From contig NZ_JABEDH010000001.1 of NCBI RefSeq assembly GCF_029285175.1, positions 620,001-684,000 of the forward strand: a stretch of 64,000 nucleotides of DNA, in the 5' to 3' direction. A program made the position numbers and the translations under genes. Below, piece after piece: positions 53,221 through 61,390 of the stretch (positions are counted from its first letter, which is position 1; each line of letters begins with the position of its first letter). Source of the stretch: Sulfitobacter sp. M05 (lineage in GTDB: Bacteria > Pseudomonadota > Alphaproteobacteria > Rhodobacterales > Rhodobacteraceae). The notes beneath the pieces were generated by a model. It had not been told where the DNA came from, did not search any database, and saw nothing but the letters and a program-made list of their open reading frames with translations.

Positions 53221-53586
53221 TTAATCCTTTGATTTCGAAAGCTGGGATTTAGGGTCAGATTGGGATTTGGGATTTTGAAACGCGTCATGGTAACGCGCAG
53301 CATAGGTTTCATCATCCGCCAATGGCGGGACATCGGTGTCGGCGCGCCCGAAAACGCCTTTGGAAGTCAACCAATTGGTCTGACCCCGCTCAAGGCTTTC
53401 ATTGCGCCGGTTGGCACGGGACACGGCATCAAGATCAGTTGCTTCCATGCCCAAAGGCACATCTGGCGTACGGCGCGGCGGCTGGCGCCCAGCCAAGGGG
53501 CGATAGGTTGAGCGCTGCGCGCGGTATTGCAGAAAGCCGGTGATACCAGCCCCCGCAATGACCAGAACAAGCAGCCAGCCCCACAT
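53221..53586 (-). CDS. Membrane-anchored protein between bolA and grxD
   Basis: A 121-residue protein with an N-terminal transmembrane helix ([21 protein letters not shown]) and a polar, proline-rich, probably disordered tail. It starts three bases after the bolA stop and ends four bases before grxD starts, so it is an operon member. It contains a repeated [14 protein letters not shown] tail. No family recognised. It may tether the BolA/Grx pair to the membrane, which is speculative. Confidence 0.75.
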   Translation of the reverse strand: MWGWLLVLVIAGAGITGFLQYRAQRSTYRPLAGRQPPRRTPDVPLGMEATDLDAVSRANRRNESLERGQTNWLTSKGVFGRADTDVPPLADDETYAARYHDAFQNPKSQSDPKSQLSKSKD

Positions 53587-53589
53587 GTC

Positions 53590-53826
53590 TTAATCCGGTG
53601 CTTTGGTGGTCAGCGCCAGCGCATGAAGATCGCCATTCGGGCCGTCCATCTTGCCTTTCAGGGCGGCATAAACGGCGCGTTGCTGTTGTACGCGGTTCTT
53701 GCCCTTGAACGAGGCGTCTACGACCATAGCAGCCATATGCACGCCGTCATTGCCCTGTACAGTGATCTCGGCGTCAGGAAAGGCGGCGCGGATCAAATCT
53801 TCGATCTCTTGGGCTTGCATCGGCAT
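53590..53826 (-). CDS. BolA family protein
   Basis: A 78-residue BolA-like protein (EIEDLIRAAFPDAEITVQGNDGVHMAAMVVDASFKGKNRVQQQRAVYAALKGKM). BolA proteins bind CGFS glutaredoxins through a conserved His, and grxD is two genes downstream. GGAG precedes ATG 53826. It begins the - strand operon and diverges from the CO-dehydrogenase-like operon. Confidence 0.92.
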   Translation of the reverse strand: MPMQAQEIEDLIRAAFPDAEITVQGNDGVHMAAMVVDASFKGKNRVQQQRAVYAALKGKMDGPNGDLHALALTTKAPD

Positions 53827-54026
53827 GAGGGGGCTCCGGTAGTAAGGATAGGTGGTAGGGATACGTAGCTTTATCAGATGTAGTCGCGACAGGGGGGCTG
53901 TGCAAGCGAGTGGCGGGATTTATCGGCACAGCCGGTCCCCCATTGAGCGCGACCAGAGCGCAGACTAGATGTTTCACCCAAGGGCGGCTTTTCACAGGGT
54001 GCGCCGCAACGGTACGGAGAACCAAA

Positions 54027-54995
54027 ATGCAGCAAAGCGAAAGAGCGCCGGAGCAGGCACTGGCATGGGTGCAGGCGGGCAAGGGGGCGGTACTTGCCAC
54101 AGTTATCGAAACCTGGGGATCGGCCCCGCGTCGCGTGGGATCACAGCTGGTGATTTCCGGTGCGGGCGAGATGGAAGGGTCGGTTTCCGGCGGCTGTGTC
54201 GAGGGGGCTGTGGTTCTTGAGGCGCAAGAAGCGCTGGCGCAGGGCGGCACCCGGGTTCTGGAATATGGCGTCAGTGACGGTGATGCTTTTGCCGTTGGGT
54301 TGGCCTGTGGCGGGACCATCCGTATTCTGGTTGAGCCCGTAGGTGCAGGCGGGATGCCTGTTGCGATGCTGGAGGAACTGGTCACGGCGCGTGCGGAACG
54401 TGTTGCAGTGGCCTATGAGGTTGCGCTGGAGGGATCGACCCGTGGTTTGCGGCGTGACGGCCATGAGGCGCGGTTCAGGATGGATCGTTCCGGCGTCAGC
54501 GAAGATGGTGCCAGTTTTATCGCGATCCATAACCCCCCATTGCGGCTGGCGGTTGTGGGGGCGGTTCACATTGCCCAGACACTGGTCAGCATGGCGCAAA
54601 CCGTTGGATTTGACCCCATCGTTATCGACCCGCGCGAGGCTTTCGGGTCTGTCGCACGGTTTCCGGACGCAAGGCTTGTTAACGATTGGCCGGACGAGGC
54701 GCTAAACGATATCGGTATTGATGCCCGCACCGCTTTGGTGTTGCTGACCCATGATCCGAAACTGGATGATCCCGCATTGCATGTCGGTCTGAAGTCACCG
54801 GCGTTTTACATCGGTGCTTTGGGCAGTTCGCGCACCCATGCGGCCCGTGTGGCGCGGCTGGATGAGGCCGGGTTTGACGCCTCGCAGATTGCCCGGATCA
54901 AAGGGCCGGTTGGCTTGGACATCGGGGCGGCGGGGCCTGCCGAGATTGCCGTGTCGATCATGGCGCAGATGATCCAGACGTTGCGCCGCCCGTGA
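54027..54995 (+). CDS. XdhC/CoxI family molybdenum-cofactor insertion factor
   Basis: A 322-residue XdhC/CoxI-type protein needed to prepare molybdenum cofactor (often by sulfuration) for xanthine-dehydrogenase-family enzymes. It has an N-terminal XdhC domain (GAVLATVIETWGSAPRRVGSQLVI, SVSGGCVEGAVV) and the C-terminal Rossmann domain (LRLAVVGAVHIAQTLVSMAQTVGFDPIVIDPREAF and YIGALGSSRTHAAR). First gene of the cox-like operon; the start was moved to ATG 54027 with GGAGA upstream. It overlaps the next gene by four bases. Confidence 0.92.
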   Translation: MQQSERAPEQALAWVQAGKGAVLATVIETWGSAPRRVGSQLVISGAGEMEGSVSGGCVEGAVVLEAQEALAQGGTRVLEYGVSDGDAFAVGLACGGTIRILVEPVGAGGMPVAMLEELVTARAERVAVAYEVALEGSTRGLRRDGHEARFRMDRSGVSEDGASFIAIHNPPLRLAVVGAVHIAQTLVSMAQTVGFDPIVIDPREAFGSVARFPDARLVNDWPDEALNDIGIDARTALVLLTHDPKLDDPALHVGLKSPAFYIGALGSSRTHAARVARLDEAGFDASQIARIKGPVGLDIGAAGPAEIAVSIMAQMIQTLRRP

Positions 54996-55987
54996 AGTTT
55001 GGTCCGGTTCCGCTGAAAGATGCCGAAGGCGCGGTCTTGGCCCATTCCGTGGCTCTGCCCAAAGGCCGGCTGCGTAAGGGGCGGGTGTTGACAGGTGATG
55101 ACGTCGCAGCCTTGGCTGATGCGCAGGTGCAGGAGGTGACTGTTGCACGGCTGGAAGCTGGCGATGTCGGTGAAAACGACGCCGCGGCGGCACTTGCAAA
55201 GGCGGTGCTGGGAGGCGGGCAGGGGCTGGATGTGACGACCCCCTTTACGGGTCGGGTCAATCTGCTGGCGCAAGGGGCGGGGGTTGTGCAACTGGATGTG
55301 GCAGCGCTTGAGGCGGTGAATGCGATCGACCCGATGATCACAATCGCGACAGTGCCCCAACATGGGCAGATGGCGCGCGGCGGCATGGCGGCCACGATCA
55401 AGATTATCTCTTATGCGGTTCCCGGTGTGGCGTTGCAGCGGGCAATTTCGGCGGCCGGGGACGGCGCAATTGCTCTGGCGCGCCCCCGCTTGCACACGGC
55501 GACGTTGATCATCAGCGAAATACCCGGCGGTGCCGGCGACAAGGGGCGCAAGGCGATTGCCGACCGTCTGGCAGCCCTCGATGTTGATCTTGAGGCGGTG
55601 GTGATGGTGCGGCATGAAACAACGGCGCTGGCGGCGGCGATTGACGCGGTGGAAAGTGATCTGGTGCTGGTGTTAACCGGATCGGCCACCTCTGATCCGC
55701 AAGACGTCGCCCCTTCCGCCTTGCGGGCTGCGGGGGGGCAGGTGGAACGGTTTGGTATGCCGGTGGACCCCGGAAACCTGTTGTTCATCGGGGATCTGCG
55801 CGGGCGTCCGGTGATTGGCCTGCCGGGCTGTGCCCGTTCCCCGGCACTTAACGGCGCGGATTGGGTGCTGTCGCGGGTGTTGTGTGGTGTGCCAGTAACT
55901 GCGCGCGACATCGCCGGCATGGGGGTTGGCGGGTTGCTTAAGGAAATTCCGACCCGCCCACAGCCGCGCCGCGCCGCGCCGTCCTGA
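54992..55987 (+). CDS. Molybdopterin-binding (MoeA/MogA-like) protein
   Basis: A 331-residue protein with the molybdopterin-binding MoCF domain (ATLIISEIPGGAGDKGRKAIADRL and LVLVLTGSATSDPQDVAPSAL). It lacks the full MoeA architecture, so it is not MoeA itself. Start is GTG 54992, overlapping the xdhC stop (GTGA). Together with xdhC it looks like a dedicated cofactor module for the CO-dehydrogenase-like enzyme. Role inferred from fold and position. Confidence 0.82.
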   Translation: MKFGPVPLKDAEGAVLAHSVALPKGRLRKGRVLTGDDVAALADAQVQEVTVARLEAGDVGENDAAAALAKAVLGGGQGLDVTTPFTGRVNLLAQGAGVVQLDVAALEAVNAIDPMITIATVPQHGQMARGGMAATIKIISYAVPGVALQRAISAAGDGAIALARPRLHTATLIISEIPGGAGDKGRKAIADRLAALDVDLEAVVMVRHETTALAAAIDAVESDLVLVLTGSATSDPQDVAPSALRAAGGQVERFGMPVDPGNLLFIGDLRGRPVIGLPGCARSPALNGADWVLSRVLCGVPVTARDIAGMGVGGLLKEIPTRPQPRRAAPS

Positions 55988-56146
55988 CCAAAACCGACGG
56001 CAGGTCAGGGGCCTTTCGCCAGCGCGGCCACGGAACTGCACAGGCGACGGAACCTGCGGTAAAACGAATTCTGTTGAATTTGTTATTCTCAACTGCGCTT
56101 GCCCGTGGTTAACTCCCTTTAACCTAGCACACCAAGGGAGGGTGAT

Positions 56147-56632
56147 ATGACACAGGTCAAAATGACCGTGAATGGCAAGGCAGCATCGGGCGAGGTCGAA
56201 GGCCGCACGCTTCTGGCGCAGTTCTTGCGGGAAGATCAGGGGCTTACCGGTACCCATATCGGTTGTGACACCAGCCAGTGCGGTGCTTGTGTGGTACATG
56301 TGAACGGTGAGGCGGTCAAAGCCTGTACCATGCTTGCGATTGAGGCTGATGGCGCGAATGTCGACACCATCGAAGGTCAGGCAGACGCAGATGGATCGCT
56401 GAACGTGATCCAGCAGGCGTTTCAGGACCATCATGGGCTGCAATGCGGTTTCTGCACGCCGGGTATGGTGATGTCCGCAGCTGCCTTGTTGAAAGAGAAC
56501 CCCAAACCCAGTGAGGCGGAGGTGCGTCACTATCTGGACGGCAATATCTGCCGCTGCACAGGGTATCACAACATCGTTAAGGCAATCATGGCTGCATCCG
56601 GTCAGGACGTCAGCGCGATTGCGGCTGAATAG
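56147..56632 (+). CDS. coxS: CO-dehydrogenase-like small subunit (2Fe-2S)
   Basis: A 161-residue iron-sulfur subunit of a xanthine-dehydrogenase-family oxidoreductase. The N-terminal plant-type 2Fe-2S cluster uses C40, C45, C48 and C60 ([10 protein letters not shown]...KAC), and the second cluster uses C100, C103, C135 and C137 ([17 protein letters not shown]). AAGGGAGGG lies before ATG 56147. The gene ends exactly before the VOC gene, with no gap. CO specificity is not proven by sequence; see coxL. Confidence 0.92.
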   Translation: MTQVKMTVNGKAASGEVEGRTLLAQFLREDQGLTGTHIGCDTSQCGACVVHVNGEAVKACTMLAIEADGANVDTIEGQADADGSLNVIQQAFQDHHGLQCGFCTPGMVMSAAALLKENPKPSEAEVRHYLDGNICRCTGYHNIVKAIMAASGQDVSAIAAE

Positions 56633-56968
56633 GTGACAGGCCCGGATTTCATCGAGATCGGCACCGACAACCGGGACGTCACTGCGGCGTTCTTTCAGGA
56701 GGTCATGGGCTGGGCTTGGGAAAGCATGGGCACGGGGGCGGCGGGGTTTTTCACCGATGGGGCACGCAAGGTCGGGATGCACGAAGAGGCCTCTCCCTGC
56801 ATGGTGCCCTATCTGGCTGTGGAGGACATCGAGGCCAAGGTGGCAGAGGTCAAACAGGCGGGGGGCACCCTGATGGGAGAGATCGCGGATGCCCCCGGTT
56901 TTGGCCGCTTTGCCACCTGCAGCGACCCGCGCGGTGTGCGGTTTGGATTGCATCAGGAGACAAGGTAA
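56633..56968 (+). CDS. VOC/glyoxalase-superfamily protein inside the cox operon
   Basis: A 111-residue single-domain VOC protein (FIEIGTDNRDVTAAFFQEVMGWAWESMG...). It has the FYxxVxG-like start and the RGVRFGLHQ C-terminal strand, but the metal ligands of glyoxalase I are not all clear. It starts at GTG 56633 immediately after the coxS stop, so it is part of the operon. Insertion of such a gene between small and large subunits is unusual. Function unknown. Confidence 0.82.
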   Translation: MTGPDFIEIGTDNRDVTAAFFQEVMGWAWESMGTGAAGFFTDGARKVGMHEEASPCMVPYLAVEDIEAKVAEVKQAGGTLMGEIADAPGFGRFATCSDPRGVRFGLHQETR

Positions 56969-56974
56969 CGACGC

Positions 56975-57022
56975 GTGGGTTTCACCCACCTAGGACTGCG
57001 TAGGGTGGGTAAAGCCCACCAC
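56975..57022. repeat. Inverted repeat between the VOC gene and coxL
   Basis: GTGGGTTTCACCCACC (from about 56976) and GGGTGGGTAAAGCCCACC (from about 57004) form a long near-perfect inverted repeat, each arm itself partly palindromic. Its 3' arm ends about 8 bases before the coxL ribosome site, so it may influence coxL translation. This is a common repeat type in proteobacterial spacers. Confidence 0.6.
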
Positions 57023-57038
57023 ATAGGGAGGAAAAAAC

Positions 57039-59402
57039 ATGCCTAAGGACGGCGGAATTGGTGCCAGCAGCAAGCGGCGCGAAGACGTTCGGTTTTTGAC
57101 CGGAAATGGTAAATACACTGACGATATCAACATGCGGGGACAGGCATATGTGCATTTTCTGCGCTCTGATGTGGCACATGGCACACTGACAAAGGTGGAT
57201 ACCTCTGCGGCGGCTGAGATGCCCGGTGTGGTGCAGATTTTCACCGGTGCGGATTTTGTGGAAATCGGCGGTATGCCCTGCGGCTGGCAGGTGACCGACA
57301 AACACGGTGACCCGATGCATGAACCCAAACATCCGGTGCTGGCCCATGGCAAGGTGCGTCATGTCGGTGAACCGATTGCAGCTGTTGTCGCCGAGACGCT
57401 GGCGCAGGCGCGCGATGCCGCGGAAGCGATTGAAGTGGATATCGCCGAGTTGCCCGCGGTGGTGAACATGAAAGACGCGGTCAAAGACGGCGCGCCGAAA
57501 GTGCATGACGAACTGCCCGGAAACCTGTGTTATGACTGGGGGTTTGTCGAAGAGAACAAGGGGGCTGTGGATGAGGCATTTGAAAAAGCCGCCCATGTCA
57601 CCACGCTTGAGCTGACCAACAACCGGTTGGTTGCCAATCCGATGGAACCGCGCGTGGCGATTGGTGATTTTGACCGCTCGGATGGTGAACATACGCTGTA
57701 CACGACCAGCCAGAATCCACATGTGATCCGCCTATTGATGGGGGCCTTTGTATTGGGCATCCCGGAACATAAGCTGCGCGTGGTGGCCCCCGATGTGGGC
57801 GGTGGTTTCGGCACTAAGATTTTCCACTATCAGGAAGAAGCGTTTTGCACCTTTGCCGCCAAGGCGGTCAACCGTCCGGTAAAATGGACTTCAACCCGCT
57901 CAGAGGCCTTTGTTTCGGACGCTCATGGCCGTGACCATGTGACCAAGATTGAATTGGCGCTGGATGCAGAGAATAACTTTACTGCTTTGCGCACAGATAC
58001 TTACGCCAATATGGGGGCTTATCTGTCGACCTTTGCGCCCTCTGTGCCCACATGGCTGCATGGCACCTTGATGGCAGGTAACTACAAGACGCCACTGATC
58101 TATGTGAATGTGAAGGCGGTGTTTACCAATACGGTGCCGGTGGATGCGTACCGCGGTGCGGGGCGCCCCGAAGCGACCTATCAGCTGGAACGTCTGGTGG
58201 ATATGGCCGCGCATGAGTTGGGTGTTGATCCGATTGCCCTGCGCCGACAGAACTTTATCACCGAATTCCCCTATGCCACGCCTGTGGCGGTGGAATACGA
58301 TACAGGTGACTATGTGGCGACCATGGACAAGCTGGAAGAGATGGCTGATCTTTCCGGCTTTGAGGCGCGGCGCAAGGCGTCAGAGGCCAAAGGCAAGCTG
58401 CGCGGCTTTGGGGTAAATTGCTATATCGAGGCTTGTGGCATTGCGCCCAGCAACCTTGTCGGGCAGTTGGGCGCGCGAGCGGGGCTTTATGAAAGCGCAA
58501 CCGTACGGGTGAACGCCACCGGCGGGTTGGTTGTGATGACCGGGTCGCATTCCCACGGGCAGGGGCATGAAACCTCTTTTGCCCAAGTGGTGGCCGAGAT
58601 GATCGGCATCGACGAAAGCATGATCGATATTGTTCATGGCGACACCTCGAAAGTACCGATGGGCATGGGCACCTATGGATCACGTTCGATTGCGGTCGGT
58701 GGGTCCGCCATGGTGCGCGCCACGGAAAAGATCATTGCCAAGGCCAAGAAGATCGCCTCGCATTTGCTGGAAGCCTCTGAGGGGGATATCGAGCTGAAGG
58801 ATGGCGCGTTTTCAGTGGCGGGCACGGATAAATCCGTGGCTTGGGGGGATGTGACCCTTGCGGCTTATGTGCCGCATAATTATCCGCTGGATGACATCGA
58901 ACCGGGGCTGGAGGAGACAGCCTTTTATGATCCGGCCAACTTTACCTACCCGTCCGGTGCTTATGCCTGCGAGGTGGAGCTGGACCCAGATACCGGTCAG
59001 GTGAGCATTGAGCGGTTCTCGGCGGCGGATGATTTTGGCAATATTATCAACCCGATGATTGTGACAGGTCAGGTACATGGCGGGATTGCACAGGGGGTTG
59101 GACAGGCCCTGCTGGAAAACTGTGCCTATGATGAGGAGGGGCAGTTGCTGAGCGCATCCTATATGGATTATGCAATGCCGCGCGCGTCCGACTTGCCGTT
59201 TTATGACGTGGATCATTCCTGTCAAACACCTTGCACGCATAACCCTTTGGGGGTGAAGGGTTGTGGTGAGGCCGGAGCCATCGGATCGCCACCTGCGGTG
59301 GTGAATGCGGTGATCAACGCGATGCGATCAGGCGGGCATGATGTGAAACACATTGATATGCCGGTGTCGCCCGCCCGGGTTTGGGCTGCGATGAATGGGT
59401 AA
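57039..59402 (+). CDS. coxL: CO-dehydrogenase-like large subunit, form II
   Basis: The 787-residue molybdenum subunit. The active-site loop reads AYRGAGR (residues 370-376), the form II signature; form I CO dehydrogenases have AYRCSFR with the copper-binding Cys. Cofactor motifs such as VAPDVGGGFGTKIFHYQEE, GSHSHGQGHETSFAQVVAE and the C-terminal NPLGVKGCGEAGAIG (with the Glu used in the hydroxylase mechanism) are intact. Form II enzymes may have substrates other than CO. A strong AGGGAGG site precedes the ATG. Confidence 0.93.
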   Translation: MPKDGGIGASSKRREDVRFLTGNGKYTDDINMRGQAYVHFLRSDVAHGTLTKVDTSAAAEMPGVVQIFTGADFVEIGGMPCGWQVTDKHGDPMHEPKHPVLAHGKVRHVGEPIAAVVAETLAQARDAAEAIEVDIAELPAVVNMKDAVKDGAPKVHDELPGNLCYDWGFVEENKGAVDEAFEKAAHVTTLELTNNRLVANPMEPRVAIGDFDRSDGEHTLYTTSQNPHVIRLLMGAFVLGIPEHKLRVVAPDVGGGFGTKIFHYQEEAFCTFAAKAVNRPVKWTSTRSEAFVSDAHGRDHVTKIELALDAENNFTALRTDTYANMGAYLSTFAPSVPTWLHGTLMAGNYKTPLIYVNVKAVFTNTVPVDAYRGAGRPEATYQLERLVDMAAHELGVDPIALRRQNFITEFPYATPVAVEYDTGDYVATMDKLEEMADLSGFEARRKASEAKGKLRGFGVNCYIEACGIAPSNLVGQLGARAGLYESATVRVNATGGLVVMTGSHSHGQGHETSFAQVVAEMIGIDESMIDIVHGDTSKVPMGMGTYGSRSIAVGGSAMVRATEKIIAKAKKIASHLLEASEGDIELKDGAFSVAGTDKSVAWGDVTLAAYVPHNYPLDDIEPGLEETAFYDPANFTYPSGAYACEVELDPDTGQVSIERFSAADDFGNIINPMIVTGQVHGGIAQGVGQALLENCAYDEEGQLLSASYMDYAMPRASDLPFYDVDHSCQTPCTHNPLGVKGCGEAGAIGSPPAVVNAVINAMRSGGHDVKHIDMPVSPARVWAAMNG

Positions 59403-59475
59403 GGGGTATGGTGCGGCGGCGGGATGTCGTCGCACCGGCGCCGATTTATGTGATGTCTGTGTCGCGCAAGCGCGA

Positions 59476-59499
59476 GATGAGTTTAAAGGCAAGATGAAG
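59476..59499. repeat. 24-bp exact repeat, copy 2
   Basis: Identical over 24 bases to 42542-42565. It lies in the 146-base gap between coxL and coxM, 50-73 bases before the coxM start. No open frame explains the match. Confidence 0.65.
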
Positions 59500-59548
59500 C
59501 GGGGGCTGCGCGACAAATGGAGCGCCATCCCGGTGGAAAGGGTAAAAG

Positions 59549-60337
59549 ATGTATAACTTTGATGTTGAACGACCAAGCACCGTTGCAGAAGCGGTTGCCG
59601 CGATGGGGCGGGACGAGGCGCAGCCAATGTCCGGCGGGCAGACCTTGATTCCGACGCTGAAAGCGCGGCTGGCGGCCCCTTCGGTTCTGGTTTCGCTTGG
59701 CGGGATCGAAGAGATGAAAGGTGTCTCTATGGCAGATGGCCTGCTGTCTGTGGGGGGCGGAACCACGCATGCGGCGGTCGCGCGGGAGGCTGCGGCGCAT
59801 TATCCGGCACTTGCGGGGCTGGCCGCGCGGATCGGTGATCCGGCTGTGCGCAACCGCGGCACTATTGGCGGGTCTGTTGCGAATAACGATCCATCGGCCT
59901 GTTATCCAGCGGCGGTTCTGGGCAGTGGCGCGACCGTTGTGACCAACCAGCGCGAGATTGCTGCGGATGACTATTTCCTTGGCATGTTCGAGACTGCGTT
60001 GGATGAGGGTGAGATTGTGACCGGGGTGAACTTTCCGGTGCCGCAGGCGGCGCATTACGAAAAGATGATCCAGCCGGCCTCGCGGTTTCCTTTGGTGGCG
60101 GTGTTTGTTGCGAAGTTCAGCGATGGTTTACGTGTTGCAGTGACAGGTGCGTCTAACAACGGTGTGTTCCGCTGGACTGAGGCAGAGACCGCCTTGGCCG
60201 CGGATTTCTCGGCTGATGCTCTGAATGGTGTGAAGGCGGATGCGTCCGAAATGATCAGTGATCTGCATGGCACCGGGGCGTATCGCGCACATCTGGTCAA
60301 TGTCATGACCAAGCGCGCGGTTGCCGCCATCGGCTGA
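59549..60337 (+). CDS. coxM: CO-dehydrogenase-like medium subunit (FAD)
   Basis: A 262-residue FAD-binding subunit. Motifs: the SGGQTLIPTLKARLAAPSVLVSLGGIEEM FAD site near the N-terminus, the GGGTTHAAVAREAAAHYPALAGLAARIGDPAVRNRGTIGGSVANNDPS stretch that holds the flavin, and a C-terminal CoxM domain. AAAGGG precedes ATG 59549. It completes the S-L-M set, here with order coxS, VOC, coxL, coxM. Confidence 0.93.
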   Translation: MYNFDVERPSTVAEAVAAMGRDEAQPMSGGQTLIPTLKARLAAPSVLVSLGGIEEMKGVSMADGLLSVGGGTTHAAVAREAAAHYPALAGLAARIGDPAVRNRGTIGGSVANNDPSACYPAAVLGSGATVVTNQREIAADDYFLGMFETALDEGEIVTGVNFPVPQAAHYEKMIQPASRFPLVAVFVAKFSDGLRVAVTGASNNGVFRWTEAETALAADFSADALNGVKADASEMISDLHGTGAYRAHLVNVMTKRAVAAIG

Positions 60338-60455
60338 CCCGTTCTCCTGTGGGATTCAAGACTATGTCCCGCAAGGGGCGTAGCGGTCCAACTTGAGGGG
60401 GCCATGTATAAGGCGAGGGGGCAGTCCCTGCTTGCCTCGAAGGTGCCCTGAAAGC

Positions 60456-60491
60456 AAAAGCCCCTGCCGGTAAATTCCGACAGGGGCTTTT
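60456..60491. terminator. Bidirectional terminator between coxM and infC
   Basis: AAAAGCCCCTG (from 60456) pairs with CAGGGGCTTTT (to 60491), with inner CGG/CCG pairing and a short central loop. It gives T-rich tails on both strands. The rest of the 303-base spacer 60338-60640 shows only an imperfect AGCGTCTCGC/GCGGGACGCT inverted repeat and no gene. Confidence 0.8.
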
Positions 60492-60640
60492 GACATATTA
60501 AAGCGTCTCGCCCTTAACCTGAGCCATCATAACCGCTTTTCGCGTTCGACCAAAGCGAGAGGCAGGGAACAAGCGATTCATGTTTAACGCGGGACGCTCT
60601 AGGTTCCCCTTGAGGGAGCGATGAGAAGACCCGCGCTTGG

Positions 60641-61186
60641 TTATTTCGGCAACGGTCCGATGAGCATGACCATCTGGCGGCCTTCCATTTTCGGAAAGTT
60701 CTCTACGCGGCCGTGTTCTTTGGTGTCTTCTGCAACACGTTCCAGCAGCTCGCGCCCCAAATTCTGGTGCGCCATCTCGCGGCCCCGGAAACGCAGGGTG
60801 ATCTTGACCTTGTCGCCGTTCTCCAGAAATTTGTACACATTGCGCATCTTGACTTCGTAGTCATTGGTATCCGTGTTTGGACGGAACTTGACCTCTTTAA
60901 TCTCGATGATTTTCTGCTTTTTGCGGGCTTCGGCTTCGCGTTTCTGCGTTTCATATTTGAACTTGCCGAAGTCCATGATCTTGCAGACGGGCGGATTGGC
61001 GTTTGGCGAAATTTCCACCAGATCAAGTCCGGCGTCTTCGGCCATTTCCATAGCACGTACAGGCGTAACAACGCCGACGTTCTCGCCATCGGCACCAATC
61101 AGGCGAATTTCATGTGAACGGATGTTATCATTGACGCGCGGGCCGGTGTCTCGTTGCGGCGGCGCATTATGTGGTCTGCGAGCGAT
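60641..61186 (-). CDS. infC: Translation initiation factor IF-3
   Basis: Binds the 30S subunit and checks the start codon and initiator tRNA. From the proposed start it has 181 residues: N-domain ([43 protein letters not shown]), [12 protein letters not shown] linker and C-domain ([42 protein letters not shown]). AAAGGA stands eight bases before an ATC codon at 61186 (then [10 protein letters not shown]), whereas the upstream GTG at 61210 has no ribosome site. Rare starts are typical of infC and allow self-repression, so ATC is preferred. Confidence 0.93.
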   Translation of the reverse strand: MARRPHNAPPQRDTGPRVNDNIRSHEIRLIGADGENVGVVTPVRAMEMAEDAGLDLVEISPNANPPVCKIMDFGKFKYETQKREAEARKKQKIIEIKEVKFRPNTDTNDYEVKMRNVYKFLENGDKVKITLRFRGREMAHQNLGRELLERVAEDTKEHGRVENFPKMEGRQMVMLIGPLPK

Positions 61187-61390
61187 GGTGGTGGTCCTTT
61201 GATTATTCACGATCTATCAACGCCGTAAAGTAACTGTGACGGGCGGCTTCTTCAAGCCGCTAAATGCCGGCAAGGGGGTGTGGGTTGATTTATTCCCCCT
61301 TGCGCCTCGCGCCGCAGTTGCGCATTTCACCGGTAAGCGGCCCGGTGTCTGTTGATGGCGGGTAGCATAAAGAAACTTGAGGGTTAAAAT

